A program made the translations under genes and the position numbers. Under the pieces are notes generated by a model. That model was not told the DNA's origin and did no database searches. It was given only the letters and a program-made list of their open reading frames with translations. Positions 27,134 through 37,187 of a DNA stretch of 64,000 bases are shown piece by piece (position 1 is the stretch's first letter; each line of letters opens with the position of its first letter). The stretch is from positions 434,001 to 498,000 of the forward strand of contig NZ_BNJG01000003.1 in assembly GCF_016587375.1 (NCBI RefSeq), written 5' to 3'. This DNA comes from Ktedonobacter robiniae (lineage in GTDB: Bacteria; Chloroflexota; Ktedonobacteria; Ktedonobacterales; Ktedonobacteraceae).

Positions 27134-28799
27134 CGCTGTTCCCTTTCTCTGTTTCTGGTGACCTCTTCCCGTGAGGTAGCCAGAGGTAATATGACGTGAA
27201 AGGTAGATCCTTTTCCTTTCTCGCTTTCGACCCGTATTGTTCCCCCATGATGCTTGACAATCTCCGCGACAATATATAAACCTATTCCCAGTCCCGGAAA
27301 GGCACACTGCTGGGGAGTCACCGCTCGGTAGAAGCGTTCAAAGATTCTCCCTTGCAGTTCTCGTGGGATGCCAATCCCATGATCGCGTACACTGATCGTG
27401 GCCGCCGAGGCCTCGGTGGTGAGTGCCACTTCGATCAGCGGGGCGTCTGGAGCATATTTGATCGCATTGCTGACCAAATTCAGAAACACCTGTGCAAGCC
27501 GATCTCGATCTCCGATGACGAGAGCAGGGGATGCGGCATGCTGGACCACAATGGTATGGGTCGTTTGCGTGGACTGGCTCACTTCAACGACTTCCTTCAG
27601 CCCCGCATTCAGATCGACCATCTCGTGCGCATATTCTAGCTTCCCGACCTGGATGCGCGAGAGGTCGAGTAACTCGTTGACCAGGCGGGTAATGGCACTC
27701 AGCTGTGTTTCCATGCGAGCACACACCACCCCACATTCGGAAGGTCTTGTTTCTCAAGCTTCTTGCGCAAGAGCTGTGTTTGCAGTTTCAAGGAGGCAAG
27801 AGGTGTCTTCAGTTCATGGCTGGCCATGCCCAAAAAGGCATCTTTACGCTGTTCCAACTCCCGGCGAGCGGAATCATCCAGAACAAAGCCAACCCCGTGC
27901 AGCACCCGGTCATGAAAGGCGATGCCTCCCATTAAGACGGGAAGACAACTGCCATCTTTACATATCAGTTCAGTCTCAAAGGGGGTTGTGCAGTGACGCA
28001 CGATCACTTCCTGGTAGACCTGTTGGGAAAAAGAGGAAGCGGATGGGTGGGTCATGGTTGCCCAGCGGACGTTGCGCTGCTGCAGGTCTTCTTGAGTGTA
28101 GCCAGTCATGCGCAGAAACGTGGCATTGGCATCCACAATCTCATTGCCCTCGGCGCAAAAGATCCCGATCAGACTGGAGTTCATCAGCAGATTCACGCGT
28201 TCCTGGCTCTGGCGTAAAGTCTCTTCTGTCCGTTTCTGGTCATCGATATCCGTGCAGGTGGCCACCCACAGGACAATCTGCCCCGCTTTATTGCAGTGTG
28301 GGGCACCTCGTGATAAGAACCAGCGATACGCTCCCGTGCGTCCCTCTCTGAGGCGATACTCAAACTCATAGGGCTCACCTGTGACCAATGCCTGGCTCAG
28401 CAGTGCCGGGACGCGTTCTTTATCCTCTGGATGAAGGTTCGCAAACCAGATCTCTTGCTCAGAGAGGTTAGTGGTGTGAGGCTGCGCGTGCGGCCCGTCC
28501 TGGATGCGTGGAGCGTCATCGAGATGCTGAGCCTGAAACGCTTCCTGCTCCCTGGAGGGTTGGGGCAGCAAACGGCTATAGTCGCGCAAGCGTTGATTCA
28601 CGTATGCGACGGAACCATCAGGTCGGATGAGCCAGGCAAATTGAGGAAGCGTATCAAGCAACGCAAGCTGCTCTTCTGCCATCTCTTGATTCTCTGTTCG
28701 TGGTTGCGGACGCTCTAGGAGCTCATGCATCTGTCCATCGCTTCCCGCTTGATGGGGAGGAACAGACGTTCTGCTGTATAGCTCGTGCTCTTGTTTCAT
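27130..28799 (-). pseudogene. PAS sensor histidine kinase with a -1 frameshift
   Basis: From ATG 28799 (ribosome binding site AAAGGAGG) the first frame gives two PAS domains (about 35-190 and 195-320) and the phosphoacceptor His328 (MASHELKTPLASL), then runs to a stop at 27699. The remaining part of the dimerisation helix and a complete ATPase domain (NLVSNAIKYAPDAP, DHGIGIP, GLGIGLYIVAEIVKHHGG) continue in another frame to 27130. The switch is near 27725 in a GTGGTGTGTG run and would be repaired by one extra base. It is otherwise very similar to the multi-PAS kinase and stays coupled to the receiver gene. This could be a recent mutation, a sequencing error or, less likely, programmed frameshifting. 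Confidence 0.8.
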
Positions 28800-28854
28800 C
28801 AGGAGCCTCCTTTTTGTTACTCCTTTTCGCCTTGATGGTTTTGTGCCGCTTTGG

Positions 28855-29067
28855 TTAGTACGTGTGATTTCCTTGTCTGCGTGCTTCATATTGTCTGCAT
28901 AAATCGAGCCCAACAAGCGTTTGGATCACCTCTTCATAAGTGTGCTGGGTTCCGGGAATATATGCATAGATGCCATATACCAGCTGAGCTTGTTGCAAAC
29001 GCTGTACTTCTTGACGATCGCTTTCAACAGATCCAAAGATTGGAGAACAGCAGGGTAGAGGTTGCAT
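28855..29067 (-). CDS. Small hypothetical protein (70 aa)
   Basis: A GAGGAGG ribosome binding site precedes the ATG at 29067. The product is a soluble 70-residue protein with an amphipathic Gln/Leu-rich helix (QEVQRLQQAQL) and no recognised motif. It lies 56 bases upstream of the frameshifted kinase on the same strand and may be the first gene of that unit. Function unknown. Confidence 0.5.
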   Translation of the reverse strand: MQPLPCCSPIFGSVESDRQEVQRLQQAQLVYGIYAYIPGTQHTYEEVIQTLVGLDLCRQYEARRQGNHTY

Positions 29068-29130
29068 GTCTTTGATCCTCCTCTGTCTTATGCTTCAACG
29101 GTCCCATCTCTTTTACAAAGGAAATCTGCC

Positions 29131-29379
29131 ATGCTACGAACGACTCTGAGTACTTTTTTTCTTCGGTTGTATAGACCATGCCATAATTTCCCTTTCACGT
29201 ACCTCATCCCTGATGAAGAATCTCTTTTGCCCCGAGTGGGCAAAAGCACCATTCATCACGTCTCGCCAGCGTTTCTACTGGTGAATGATGTTCTGACCAT
29301 CGGAGTATACTTCAATAAAGAGGGGAAAATCATCTGCCGAAAGAGACATTTTCAGAGAGCAATGACTACCGAGAATTGA
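29131..29379 (+). CDS. Possible small protein (82 aa)
   Basis: An ATG at 29131 follows AAGGAAA. The product has a hydrophobic start (LRTTLSTFFLRLYRP) and a strand-rich end (FLLVNDVLTIGVYFNKEG). It is upstream of the MalT-like regulator on the same strand. The composition looks protein-like but there is no recognised family. Confidence 0.3.
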   Translation: MLRTTLSTFFLRLYRPCHNFPFTYLIPDEESLLPRVGKSTIHHVSPAFLLVNDVLTIGVYFNKEGKIICRKRHFQRAMTTEN

Positions 29380-29575
29380 TACGAAAGTTATATCGCCCTG
29401 CTGGCCTTCTTTTGGCCGAGGAAGCTTCTGCGCAGGGAGAGAGCCTGGCAGAAGGTGATGCGACAGTGACAAGGCGCAGGGTCCTCCTCTATGTGTGACG
29501 GCAAGGCGTTTTCTCAAAGGATTGATAGGCTCGCTCCAACAAGGCAAAGGAAGATGTAGAAAGGGAAGAACGGTC

Positions 29576-32377
29576 ATGGGCAAGAATATCCATGAACGCC
29601 ATATTAAAGAGCCCGAGCCCATCCCACGCTCGTTTCCTCAACCCCTGCTTGCAACCAAGTTCCTTCTCCCGGCATCTTCCCATGAGATCATTGTTCGCCC
29701 TCACCTCCTGGCACTGCTCAATGCTGGCCTCCACCAACGCGTCATTCTCGTCTCTGCCACCGCGGGCTTTGGGAAAACCACACTCCTCGCAAGCTGGGTT
29801 CGTTCGTTTGCTCCAGGCCACCCACCAGTGGCCTGGGTGTCGCTTGACGCGGGCGATAATGTTCCCTTTCAGTTCTGGACCTACGTGCTGACGGCACTGG
29901 AACAGTGCCAGCCTGGGCTCTCGCGCCTCCCCTTTGCGGCACTCCACGATACCCTGCAACCTTCCTGGCAAGCAATGCTCACGGAGTTGATCAATGGCCT
30001 TGCCCAGCTGAGCGAACCCCTGGTGCTGGTGCTGGATAATTATGAGGAGATTACGGAGCCAGTGATCCATGCCCTGCTTGCCTCCCTGCTTAATCACCTA
30101 CCACCTACCCTGTGTGTGGTGCTCTCGACACGGACGGATCCCCCTTTTTCCCTGACGCGGTTGCGCACTCAGGCACAGGTCCTGGAATTACGCACCGAGC
30201 AGTTGCGCGCGACCAGAGAGGAGGAGACCGCCTTTCTCCACGACGTGATGAACCTTCGGGTTTCCGAGCAGGACATCCAGAAAGTGGGCGCACGCATACA
30301 GGGCTGGTGGGCGGCCATGCAACTGGCGGCGCTCGCCTTCAAAGGGCAGGCACCTCCGAAAGATCTGCTCCGTGCGTTGCAGGGGAACCAGCCCGCTCTG
30401 TTCGAGTACCTGGTGCAGGAGGTGCTGAATCGCCAGCCAGAGCAGGTGCAGAATTTCCTCCTGCGAACGTCTATCTTACCCCGCCTGTGCAACTCCCTGT
30501 GTAATGCTGTCCTGGAGCAGCAGGACAGCCAGCTCTTCCTGGAGAAAGTAGAGCGGTCCAATCTCTTTCTGAGTCTCCTTGATGAGCAGCGCCAGTGGTA
30601 CGCCTACCATCCCCTCTTTGCCGAGGTACTGCGCGCTCGATTGGAGCAGACCTCCCCCACCGAGGTGCCGCTTCTGCATCTGCGGGCCAGTCAGTGGTAT
30701 GCGGCACAGCAGATGCGCAGCGAAGCGATCCAGCATGCGCTGCAGGCGCACGAGTGGTCCTGGGCCGCGTGCCTGATGGAGCAGATCCCCAGTCAGCACA
30801 TTTGGGGTCGGCTCAGGGACGCGTTGCTCCTTTCCTGGATTGAGCAACTCCCTCGCGAGGTCGTGCGTGAGCGACCTCGTTTATGCCTGACCTCTGCCCA
30901 GGGCCTGTTCTGGATCGCTCCACCAGGGGTCACCGAAAGCTGGTTGCGCGATGCCAGAAGCGCCTGGGCACGAGTCCATTTGCGGGAAGAACAGACAGGC
31001 CGAGTGCGAGGCAAGCACGAACCAGAGGCACCGACGTCGCTTCTGGGGGAAATCGCCGCCTTGCAGGCCATCATTGCGAGTTCCTATCATGGGGATGCAG
31101 GAGCAACACAGGCCTTCTGTCAGGAAGCGCTGACCCACCTTGAAGGGCAGCAATGGGCGGCACGGCTCCAGGAGAGGTTTGCCCAGGCTCGGGCGAACAT
31201 TTCTGAGGGGGATTTCGAGCGGGCGATGCGGCAAGTGCAGGTCGCATGGAGCCGGGTCAAAGCGGAGGGAGATCTCGTGCTCGAGAGTGTCTACTGGTAC
31301 GAGGCAGTATGGGAAAGAACAATAGCGGGTAAATTGCACCAGGCATGGCAATGGAGCCAGCAGGCGATCCACATGCTCCACACCTTTGAGGAGCCCCAAC
31401 CAACTCTGCTGTGCTGGCCCTATGCCTTTCATGCAAGGATCTTGCATGAATGGAACCGATTAGAGGAAGCCCAGAGCCTGGCCGAACAGGCGATCCAGTT
31501 GGGCGAACAGACCGAAATGCTGGCGTTTTTACCGTTCGGCTATACCATCTTGCTGCAGCTTGCCCTCTCGCAAGAGCGATGGGAGGAAGCCAGAAACGTC
31601 TCGCAACAATTAGCATACGTCGGGCGGATTATGGCATCACCCTATTGCACAGCGCTCTGGAGCTGCGTCGATCAGATGCGTTTCTGGCTGGCATGTGGCG
31701 ATCTGGAACAGGCGCGACGCTGGGCGAGGGGTCTGCTGCGGGAAGCGCCGCTGGCTTCTTCTCTGGCGCGGGAAAAACAGGGCATTGCGTTCGTCCACCT
31801 GTTGCTTGCTGAATCCCAGCCGGAATATGCCTTGCACCTGCTTCTCCCCCTGGTAGAACGGGCAATAGCCACGCAGCGGTGGTACAATGTGCTGGAAATG
31901 TGGCTCTTGCAGGCGCAGGCGTACCATATGCTCCAGCAGCAGCGAGAGGCATTGGCACTGCTTTCGCAGGCCGTGCATCTAAGCGCGCCCGAAGGCTACA
32001 TCCGTCGCTTTGTGGACGAAGGACCACTCATGGCTATATTACTCTCCCAACTTAGAGAACAGGGACAGCAGGAGGAAGATCTGCCGTATCTGGAGACACT
32101 CTTGCACGCGTTCAAACCGCGGCCGAAAGCCCAACCAGGCCGTCTGAAAAACGAACCACCCCCAACACTGATAGACCCGTTGAGCACGCGTGAACAGGAA
32201 GTGTTGCACCTGCTCGCACGCGGTGCTTCGAACCAGGAGATTGCGGAAAAATTGGTGGTCGCAGCCGGTACGATTAAGCACCATGTGAGTAATATCCTCA
32301 GCAAACTCGATGTCGCCAATCGCACCCAGGCGGTGGCACGAGCGCGAACTCTTGGCCTTCTTTCCACCGGGGAGTAA
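29576..32377 (+). CDS. MalT-like LuxR-family ATP-dependent regulator
   Basis: A 933-residue STAND-type regulator. The ATG at 29576 follows AAAGGGAAG. It has a Walker A loop at residues 61-69 (ATAGFGKTT), a Walker B LVLVLDNYEEI near 150, a winged-helix and long helical-repeat (TPR-like) sensor region to about 850, and a C-terminal LuxR helix-turn-helix (STREQEVLHLLARGASNQEI). By analogy with MalT it would bind ATP and an inducer, oligomerise and activate transcription. The target is not evident; the kinase block is divergent upstream. Confidence 0.93.
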   Translation: MGKNIHERHIKEPEPIPRSFPQPLLATKFLLPASSHEIIVRPHLLALLNAGLHQRVILVSATAGFGKTTLLASWVRSFAPGHPPVAWVSLDAGDNVPFQFWTYVLTALEQCQPGLSRLPFAALHDTLQPSWQAMLTELINGLAQLSEPLVLVLDNYEEITEPVIHALLASLLNHLPPTLCVVLSTRTDPPFSLTRLRTQAQVLELRTEQLRATREEETAFLHDVMNLRVSEQDIQKVGARIQGWWAAMQLAALAFKGQAPPKDLLRALQGNQPALFEYLVQEVLNRQPEQVQNFLLRTSILPRLCNSLCNAVLEQQDSQLFLEKVERSNLFLSLLDEQRQWYAYHPLFAEVLRARLEQTSPTEVPLLHLRASQWYAAQQMRSEAIQHALQAHEWSWAACLMEQIPSQHIWGRLRDALLLSWIEQLPREVVRERPRLCLTSAQGLFWIAPPGVTESWLRDARSAWARVHLREEQTGRVRGKHEPEAPTSLLGEIAALQAIIASSYHGDAGATQAFCQEALTHLEGQQWAARLQERFAQARANISEGDFERAMRQVQVAWSRVKAEGDLVLESVYWYEAVWERTIAGKLHQAWQWSQQAIHMLHTFEEPQPTLLCWPYAFHARILHEWNRLEEAQSLAEQAIQLGEQTEMLAFLPFGYTILLQLALSQERWEEARNVSQQLAYVGRIMASPYCTALWSCVDQMRFWLACGDLEQARRWARGLLREAPLASSLAREKQGIAFVHLLLAESQPEYALHLLLPLVERAIATQRWYNVLEMWLLQAQAYHMLQQQREALALLSQAVHLSAPEGYIRRFVDEGPLMAILLSQLREQGQQEEDLPYLETLLHAFKPRPKAQPGRLKNEPPPTLIDPLSTREQEVLHLLARGASNQEIAEKLVVAAGTIKHHVSNILSKLDVANRTQAVARARTLGLLSTGE

Positions 32378-32480
32378 GCCTCCTGCCTGCAAAAAACGCG
32401 CCCCCGGCTTTTCCGGTTGCTGTCTTTCTTATTGAGTTAGAGAGGCAAACTCGAGAAAACCGGAAAGCAGGAGAAGATCT

Positions 32481-32790
32481 ATGACCTTACACTCACAAAA
32501 CGACTTTTTTATCCCCGAGGAAACCGCCGAGGACACGGGCGGCCTATCCGAAAGGCAATCCCTACCTGAAATTGTATGACGCCCTTGGAACCCTGTATCA
32601 GGATCAATCGTTTGTCCACCTGTTTCTTAACAATGGGCGACCTGCTCAAGCTCTGTGACGACTTGCCTTGATCACAATCCTTCAGTTTCTGGAAGAATTG
32701 CCAGATCGTCAAGCAGCCGATGCAGTTCGCGGACGGGTTGATTGGAATTATTTGCTTGGGCTGTCCTTGGATGATCCAGGGTTTGATTTT
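32481..32790 (+). pseudogene. IS1182-type transposase remnant (N-terminal domain)
   Basis: After an intact start (MTLHSQNDFFIPEETAE) the frame shifts near 32537. The next frame reads AAYPKGNPYLKLYDALG, LYQDQSFVHLF and RLALITILQFLEELPDRQA, matching the DUF772/InsH N-terminus of IS1182-type transposases; a stop replaces the usual Trp near 32656. Homology fades near 32790. The catalytic part is absent. It sits just ahead of the promoter of the intact DHA2 gene, in the position a LysR gene occupies in the other copy. Confidence 0.8.
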
Positions 32791-32971
32791 ACTCTCAGCT
32801 GTTGAGTTCTGCCGTGTCAGGTTTTGCTTCCGCTATCGTCTGGAGTGGCGTGTCCGCCGCAAATGGTTTGCCCAAGGGATCGAGCAGTTCAATACAGTCG
32901 AGTCAATACGAATCGGAAACAAAACAGGCTGATTTCCTTTCCGCTGTCTCTCTTTTTCCATTGCTTGTCTT

Positions 32972-32990
32972 TTATAGATTTTACCTATGA
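32972..32990. promoter_or_regulatory. LysR-type box upstream of intact DHA2 gene
   Basis: TTATAG-N7-CTATGA differs by one base from the perfect site at 1468-1486, and the seven spacer bases are identical. No LysR gene is adjacent here, so control by the LysR at 561-1451 in trans is plausible. Confidence 0.5.
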
Positions 32991-33577
32991 ATCTTACCAG
33001 AATTATCTATTGGACATATGCATAGTGAGAATCTTATACTGAAATAACTACAGTGTATGCAAAAGCATCTATTCAAACCCTCATAGGAGACCTCTATGCC
33101 CTCTAGCTATGAACAAGACACCGGATCACATATCAATGTCACTCTCTCTTCACCTGTAACCTCTACACACGAAGCACATTATTCGACCGACGTGATCAGC
33201 GCAAGCAGTGAGATTCTATCCCCTTCAGTCAATAAATGGATCATTCTGGCTCTGGCCGCCTCGTCCAGCTTTATGACGACGCTTGATGGCTCTATTATCA
33301 ATATTGGTTTACCTACTATCGCGCGTACCTTCCATACCGGCATCAGTGGATCTACTGAGTGGATCATCATTGGTTATCTCGTCATCATTGCCGCGACCCT
33401 GCTTACCTTTGGCCGGCTGGCTGATATCCTTGGGCGCAAACCTATTTTCCTGGCGGGACTGGCTATTTTTGTCCTGGGATCAGCGCTCTGCGGACTGGCG
33501 CCCTCGCTGCTCTTTCTCATCATCGCGCGTCTCTTCCAGGGCATCGGCGGTGCGCTTGTATTCTCCGTTAATATCGC
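32974..33577 (+). repeat. Dispersed duplication, copy 2
   Basis: The partner of 1470-2073, with the same length and no net gaps. It comprises the promoter segment and the first 161 codons of the intact transporter. Confidence 0.9.
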
Positions 33578-34646
33578 TATGATTACCAGTACCTTTCCTG
33601 GTAACAAGCGGGGACTGGCCCTGGGGCTGAACGCGGTTGTGGTCTCGCTGGGAGTCGCCCTGGGACCTACCCTTGGGGGCATTATTACGCAGTACCTGAC
33701 CTGGCGCTGGATCTTCTATGTCAACGTTCCCGTTAGCCTGCTCATTATCCTTGCTGGCTGGCGCTTTTTTTATGAGCCACACCCCAAGGGCAAGCGACAC
33801 GAGCGTTTCGATCCCTTGGGCGCACTGGTACTGGCTATCGCTCTTGCTTCACTGACCCTGGGCCTCTCCTTCGGCCAGGAGTGGGGCTGGACCTCTACCG
33901 CTACCTTTCTTACCTTTGGCACAGGGATTATCATGCTGGGCCTGGGCATCCTGATCGAGTCACGCGTGGCTCATCCCATCTTAAACCTGGAACTGCTGAC
34001 CAATCGCACTTTTGTCTTCGCCAACATTAGCTTTATGCTCTGTATGATGGCCCTCTTCGCGCCTGGCTTCCTGCTCCCCTTTTACTTTGAGCAGTTGCGC
34101 GGCTTCTCGACAATCCAGACTGGCCTCTTGCTTACGCCACTGCCACTCACCTTCGCCTTCGCGGCTCCCCTCAGTGGCACAATGGCGGACCGCCTGGGAT
34201 CACGCTGGCTCTCGCCTATTGGCCTGACTATCGCCTGCTTTGGCCTCTTCTTGCTCAGCCAGATGAACGCGCAGAGCTCCCTCTGGGATATTCTCTGGCG
34301 CCTCGCCGTGACCGGCATTGGCCAGGGCATCTTTCAGTCGCCTAACACACGCACTATGATGGGCGCGGCTCCCCTCCACGCGCAGGGTGAAGCATCTGGC
34401 CTACTGGCGACTGCACGCGTGATCGGCCAGAGCCTGAGCGTTGCCCTGACTGGCACGGTCTTTGCCGCCCTGGGTGGTACGCTTGCGGGCACACTGCTCT
34501 CCTCGCCCCAGGCCCACAACTTCTCGCCAGCCCACATCGAGGCCCTACAACACACCTTTGAGCAGGGCTTTCACGCAGCCTTCCTCGTCTGCGCTGGCTG
34601 CGCCGCCATCGGCATCTTCACCGCCCTGGCCCGTGGTAACCGGTAA
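33096..34646 (+). CDS. DHA2-family (EmrB/QacA-like) drug efflux transporter
   Basis: A 516-residue inner-membrane antiporter with about 14 predicted helices. The family motifs are present: LDGSIINIGLPTIARTF (motif D1) near residue 70, GRLADILGRKP (motif A) near 115, and GPTLGGIITQYLTWRWIFYVNVP (motif C) near 190. The ATG follows AGGAGACC. A LysR-type box lies 106 bases upstream. N-terminal and C-terminal fragments of close paralogues lie at 1592 and 46456. A 24-bp hairpin 43 bases after the stop is the likely terminator. The drug or metabolite exported is unknown. Confidence 0.93.
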   Translation: MPSSYEQDTGSHINVTLSSPVTSTHEAHYSTDVISASSEILSPSVNKWIILALAASSSFMTTLDGSIINIGLPTIARTFHTGISGSTEWIIIGYLVIIAATLLTFGRLADILGRKPIFLAGLAIFVLGSALCGLAPSLLFLIIARLFQGIGGALVFSVNIAMITSTFPGNKRGLALGLNAVVVSLGVALGPTLGGIITQYLTWRWIFYVNVPVSLLIILAGWRFFYEPHPKGKRHERFDPLGALVLAIALASLTLGLSFGQEWGWTSTATFLTFGTGIIMLGLGILIESRVAHPILNLELLTNRTFVFANISFMLCMMALFAPGFLLPFYFEQLRGFSTIQTGLLLTPLPLTFAFAAPLSGTMADRLGSRWLSPIGLTIACFGLFLLSQMNAQSSLWDILWRLAVTGIGQGIFQSPNTRTMMGAAPLHAQGEASGLLATARVIGQSLSVALTGTVFAALGGTLAGTLLSSPQAHNFSPAHIEALQHTFEQGFHAAFLVCAGCAAIGIFTALARGNR

Positions 34647-34688
34647 TTATCTTAAAGCAAAAGCTTCTGCCTCCATTACATTCTAAAG

Positions 34689-34741
34689 GAATACAGACGA
34701 GAGATGGAGAGATCAGTTCTCTCCATCTCTCGTCTGTATTC
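34689..34741 (+). terminator. Perfect 24-bp hairpin after DHA2 gene
   Basis: Arms 34689-34712 and 34718-34741 are exact complements around a 5-base loop. There is no T-tract. It begins 43 bases after the stop codon. Confidence 0.7.
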
Positions 34742-34882
34742 AAACACTGATACTGAGGCTCACCATTAAAAGCGAACCGCAGGATCCACTTTTTGTGTGA
34801 GGTTTATTTCATTCAGCTCGATATGAAGGCATCGCTGCACGGCATCGTAGCGCCAGCTTGCCTCACTCTCTTGAGAAAACAG

Positions 34883-35500
34883 CTATGGGTTCAGCAGAGA
34901 CTGAGCGAATTCCAGTCGTATTCGTTGATAGTCGGGAACAAACGTTCCCTCCTGCTCGCTTATTACGACGTGGATGTTTTCATCCTCGACTACACAGGTA
35001 ATCGTGCACCGGGCGTAAACGCCATCTTTCGCTACATCCATCGCCCACCCCACTACCCGGCGTGAGAAGAGATCTACAATCGCGGCCACGTAGAGCCAGC
35101 CCTCGACAGTGGCGACCGCTTTGGTATCGGTAACCCAACGCGTATTGGGCTGTTCCACCTCAAATTCCCGGTTCAGAAGATTGGGAGCAAAGCGTCCCAT
35201 TGGATCACTCTTGGTGGTGGGCTTGTGCTTGCGCTTAACGTGTGCGCTGATCCCTAACTGCTGCATCAGCCGCTAAAACCGCTTGCGGGAAGTTTGCACT
35301 CCTCGTTCTTTGAGGGCTGCATAAATAGGTGGACTGCCGTAGACCTGCCGATGCTCCAAGAAAATATGGTGAATTTGGGCAGCCAGCCTGGCATCTTCTC
35401 GGCAATGCTGGGAAACCTGACGGGTTTTCCCCGCATAATAGCCGCTCTCTGAGACGTCAAGCACATTGCAGAGCAACATGATCGAGTAGGTATTCTGCAA
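34883..35500 (-). pseudogene. IS3-family transposase (OrfB) remnant
   Basis: From 35500 leftward the sequence encodes the IS3 OrfB N-terminal region (LDVSESGYYAGKTRQ, HRQVYGSPPIYAALKERGV) and the start of the DDE integrase core with the first two aspartates (WVTDTKAV, AAIVDLFSRRVVGWAMD). An in-frame amber codon at 35273-35275 splits it. Homology ends near 35044, before the third catalytic residue; the rest of the frame to 34883 is unrelated. The element is dead, and the upstream OrfA is not recognised. Confidence 0.8.
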
Positions 35501-36187
35501 TAATCAGCTGAACCATTCCCCCTCCAACAGATTGAACACCCGCAGCCCGATATGTCTCGCTCATGTGTCCTTAGATTCTCCCAACTATTGTCCCCTCACC
35601 GGCAAGCTGAACAGTAATACCTTTATACCATAGGATTGGGAGAAGATGCCCCAAGATTATCGATTCTGAATGCCTGGCTGACCCATCAGCAGTCTCCTTT
35701 TGTTTGCCTTTGCTTGAAAAGCTTAATGGTCATTTCGCTACTTTGTATATACAATTTATTTTAATAGGCATATATAGTTTGATACGCAATAATATATTAG
35801 GACTATTGGTAATAAGCACCAGTGATGAGCCAAAATCAGCGGGAAATGCGGGTCTGGCTTAAATTTGGTGAACAATGAGCTAGCTTATTTATTGTTATCT
35901 TCCATGTTTGAGCTCAGGTTTTGACTTCTTGCTGCCTATTGAAGATGTTATCACCAAATTTGACAGTACTGGCAAGCTATCAAAAGCCAGATGACAAAGC
36001 TAGGCAAAGGATGAATCACCACTATAATTGCGGAAAAATCAATTTTCTTGCACAAACGCTGGTGTAGGCGCACCCTAGAGCGTTCTCGGAAAGAGAAACA
36101 ACAAACACATCAATGAATCGTTCAGAATAGAGGGCAGCAGATTCATGAAGGAAAGTCTCTCAAGTTGCGCCTCACAGATACGTACAG
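35501..36187. other. AT-rich stretch without genes
   Basis: About 690 bases, clearly richer in A/T than the surroundings, with no supported gene. The first 60 bases may still belong to the IS3 remnant. An 11-bp inverted repeat (AAATTTGGTGA at 35861-35871 and its complement at 35951-35961) bounds 101 bases but has no other sign of being an element. Confidence 0.4.
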
Positions 36188-36226
36188 TATGGCAAAGGGG
36201 CAGCCATTCGCTGCCCCTTTGCCATA
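36188..36226. terminator. Perfect 16-bp hairpin
   Basis: Arms 36188-36203 and 36211-36226 pair exactly with a 7-base loop. It lies downstream of the ruined chloroperoxidase-like gene, whose terminator it may have been. Confidence 0.6.
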
Positions 36227-36413
36227 CCTGGAGGCGGCTACCTATATTGCATTGGTAGAGCCCAATCTGCAGAAGCCGCCGGAGCGAGCGCAGCAGCAAA
36301 GGAAATGATCGCTTGCAGCATACACAGCGGCAGTATTCCCATCCAAATTGTGCTCCCGTATGCTTTCCCTGATGGCAAACAGACGGCGTCAACAAACTCT
36401 CATACTGCCACGT

Positions 36414-36948
36414 CTAAGACCTGAGGAAAATCAGCAGGTCTGCATTGAACTGCTGCTTGTGTGTACACATGAGACCATGGGGGGCGCCCGGATAGACCTT
36501 TAAAGTCGCACCCTTGATAAGCTTGGCGGAGAGCAGGGCCGAGTCACCTATCGACACAATCTGATCATCATCGCCATGGATGATCAGAGTAGGGACGTCA
36601 AACCACTTGAGGTCTTCGGTCTGGTCGGTCTCAGAGAAGGCCTTAATCCAGTCGAAGGCCGCCTTGAGGCCTACCTGCATCGACCAGAGCCAGAACATGT
36701 CCAGAACACCTTTGCGAGACTTTGGAGTCGGGACGATTGGCCCCATAGAAGGGGGCGCTCAGATCCTTATAGTACTGCGAGCGGTCCCCTGTGATGCTCG
36801 CACGGAACTGGTCGAAGAGCTCGATGGGCAGACCACCCGGATCAGCGGCCAGCCATGGCTGAAGACCACGGGCTGACCCGTACCCCAGTCTTTAATCTTT
36901 GTAGAAGATCGTGGTTCCATCTTGAGTGGTGATGATGCTTGTACTCAT
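36414..36948 (-). pseudogene. Chloroperoxidase-like alpha/beta hydrolase, internally deleted
   Basis: The start (MSTSIITTQDGTTIFYKD from ATG 36948) and the end (VPTLIIHGDDDQIVSIGDSA and GAPHGLMCTHKQQFNADLL with the catalytic Asp and His regions) fit a non-heme chloroperoxidase-like hydrolase of about 275 residues. In between there are at least two frame changes, and about 100 residues including the nucleophile serine segment are lost. The intact 110-codon C-terminal frame (36414-36746) is therefore only a fragment. Confidence 0.75.
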
Positions 36949-37187
36949 CGGGTAAAATTCTCCTTTTAGATTCAATCACACTATCACTCTTTCTGAGCAA
37001 CCACACAGGTTTCCAATGGCTTCTTTCAAAAGGGATTAAGAAGGAAATAGCTAGCAAAGGCCCTACGAACAGTTGCTGCTCGATAAATATATCCTCCTCT
37101 CCCTCATTACCAAGCCAGCCAGGGATGAGAGCGGTAGAGCATTGTCTTTGTCCCTCTCAGCCTCCATCACCTGATAGAGAACCTCTA

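Noticed and set aside
35861..35961. 11-bp inverted repeat bounding 101 bases, considered as a MITE
   Set aside because: The repeats are short and AT-rich, with no target duplication and no second copy in the window.
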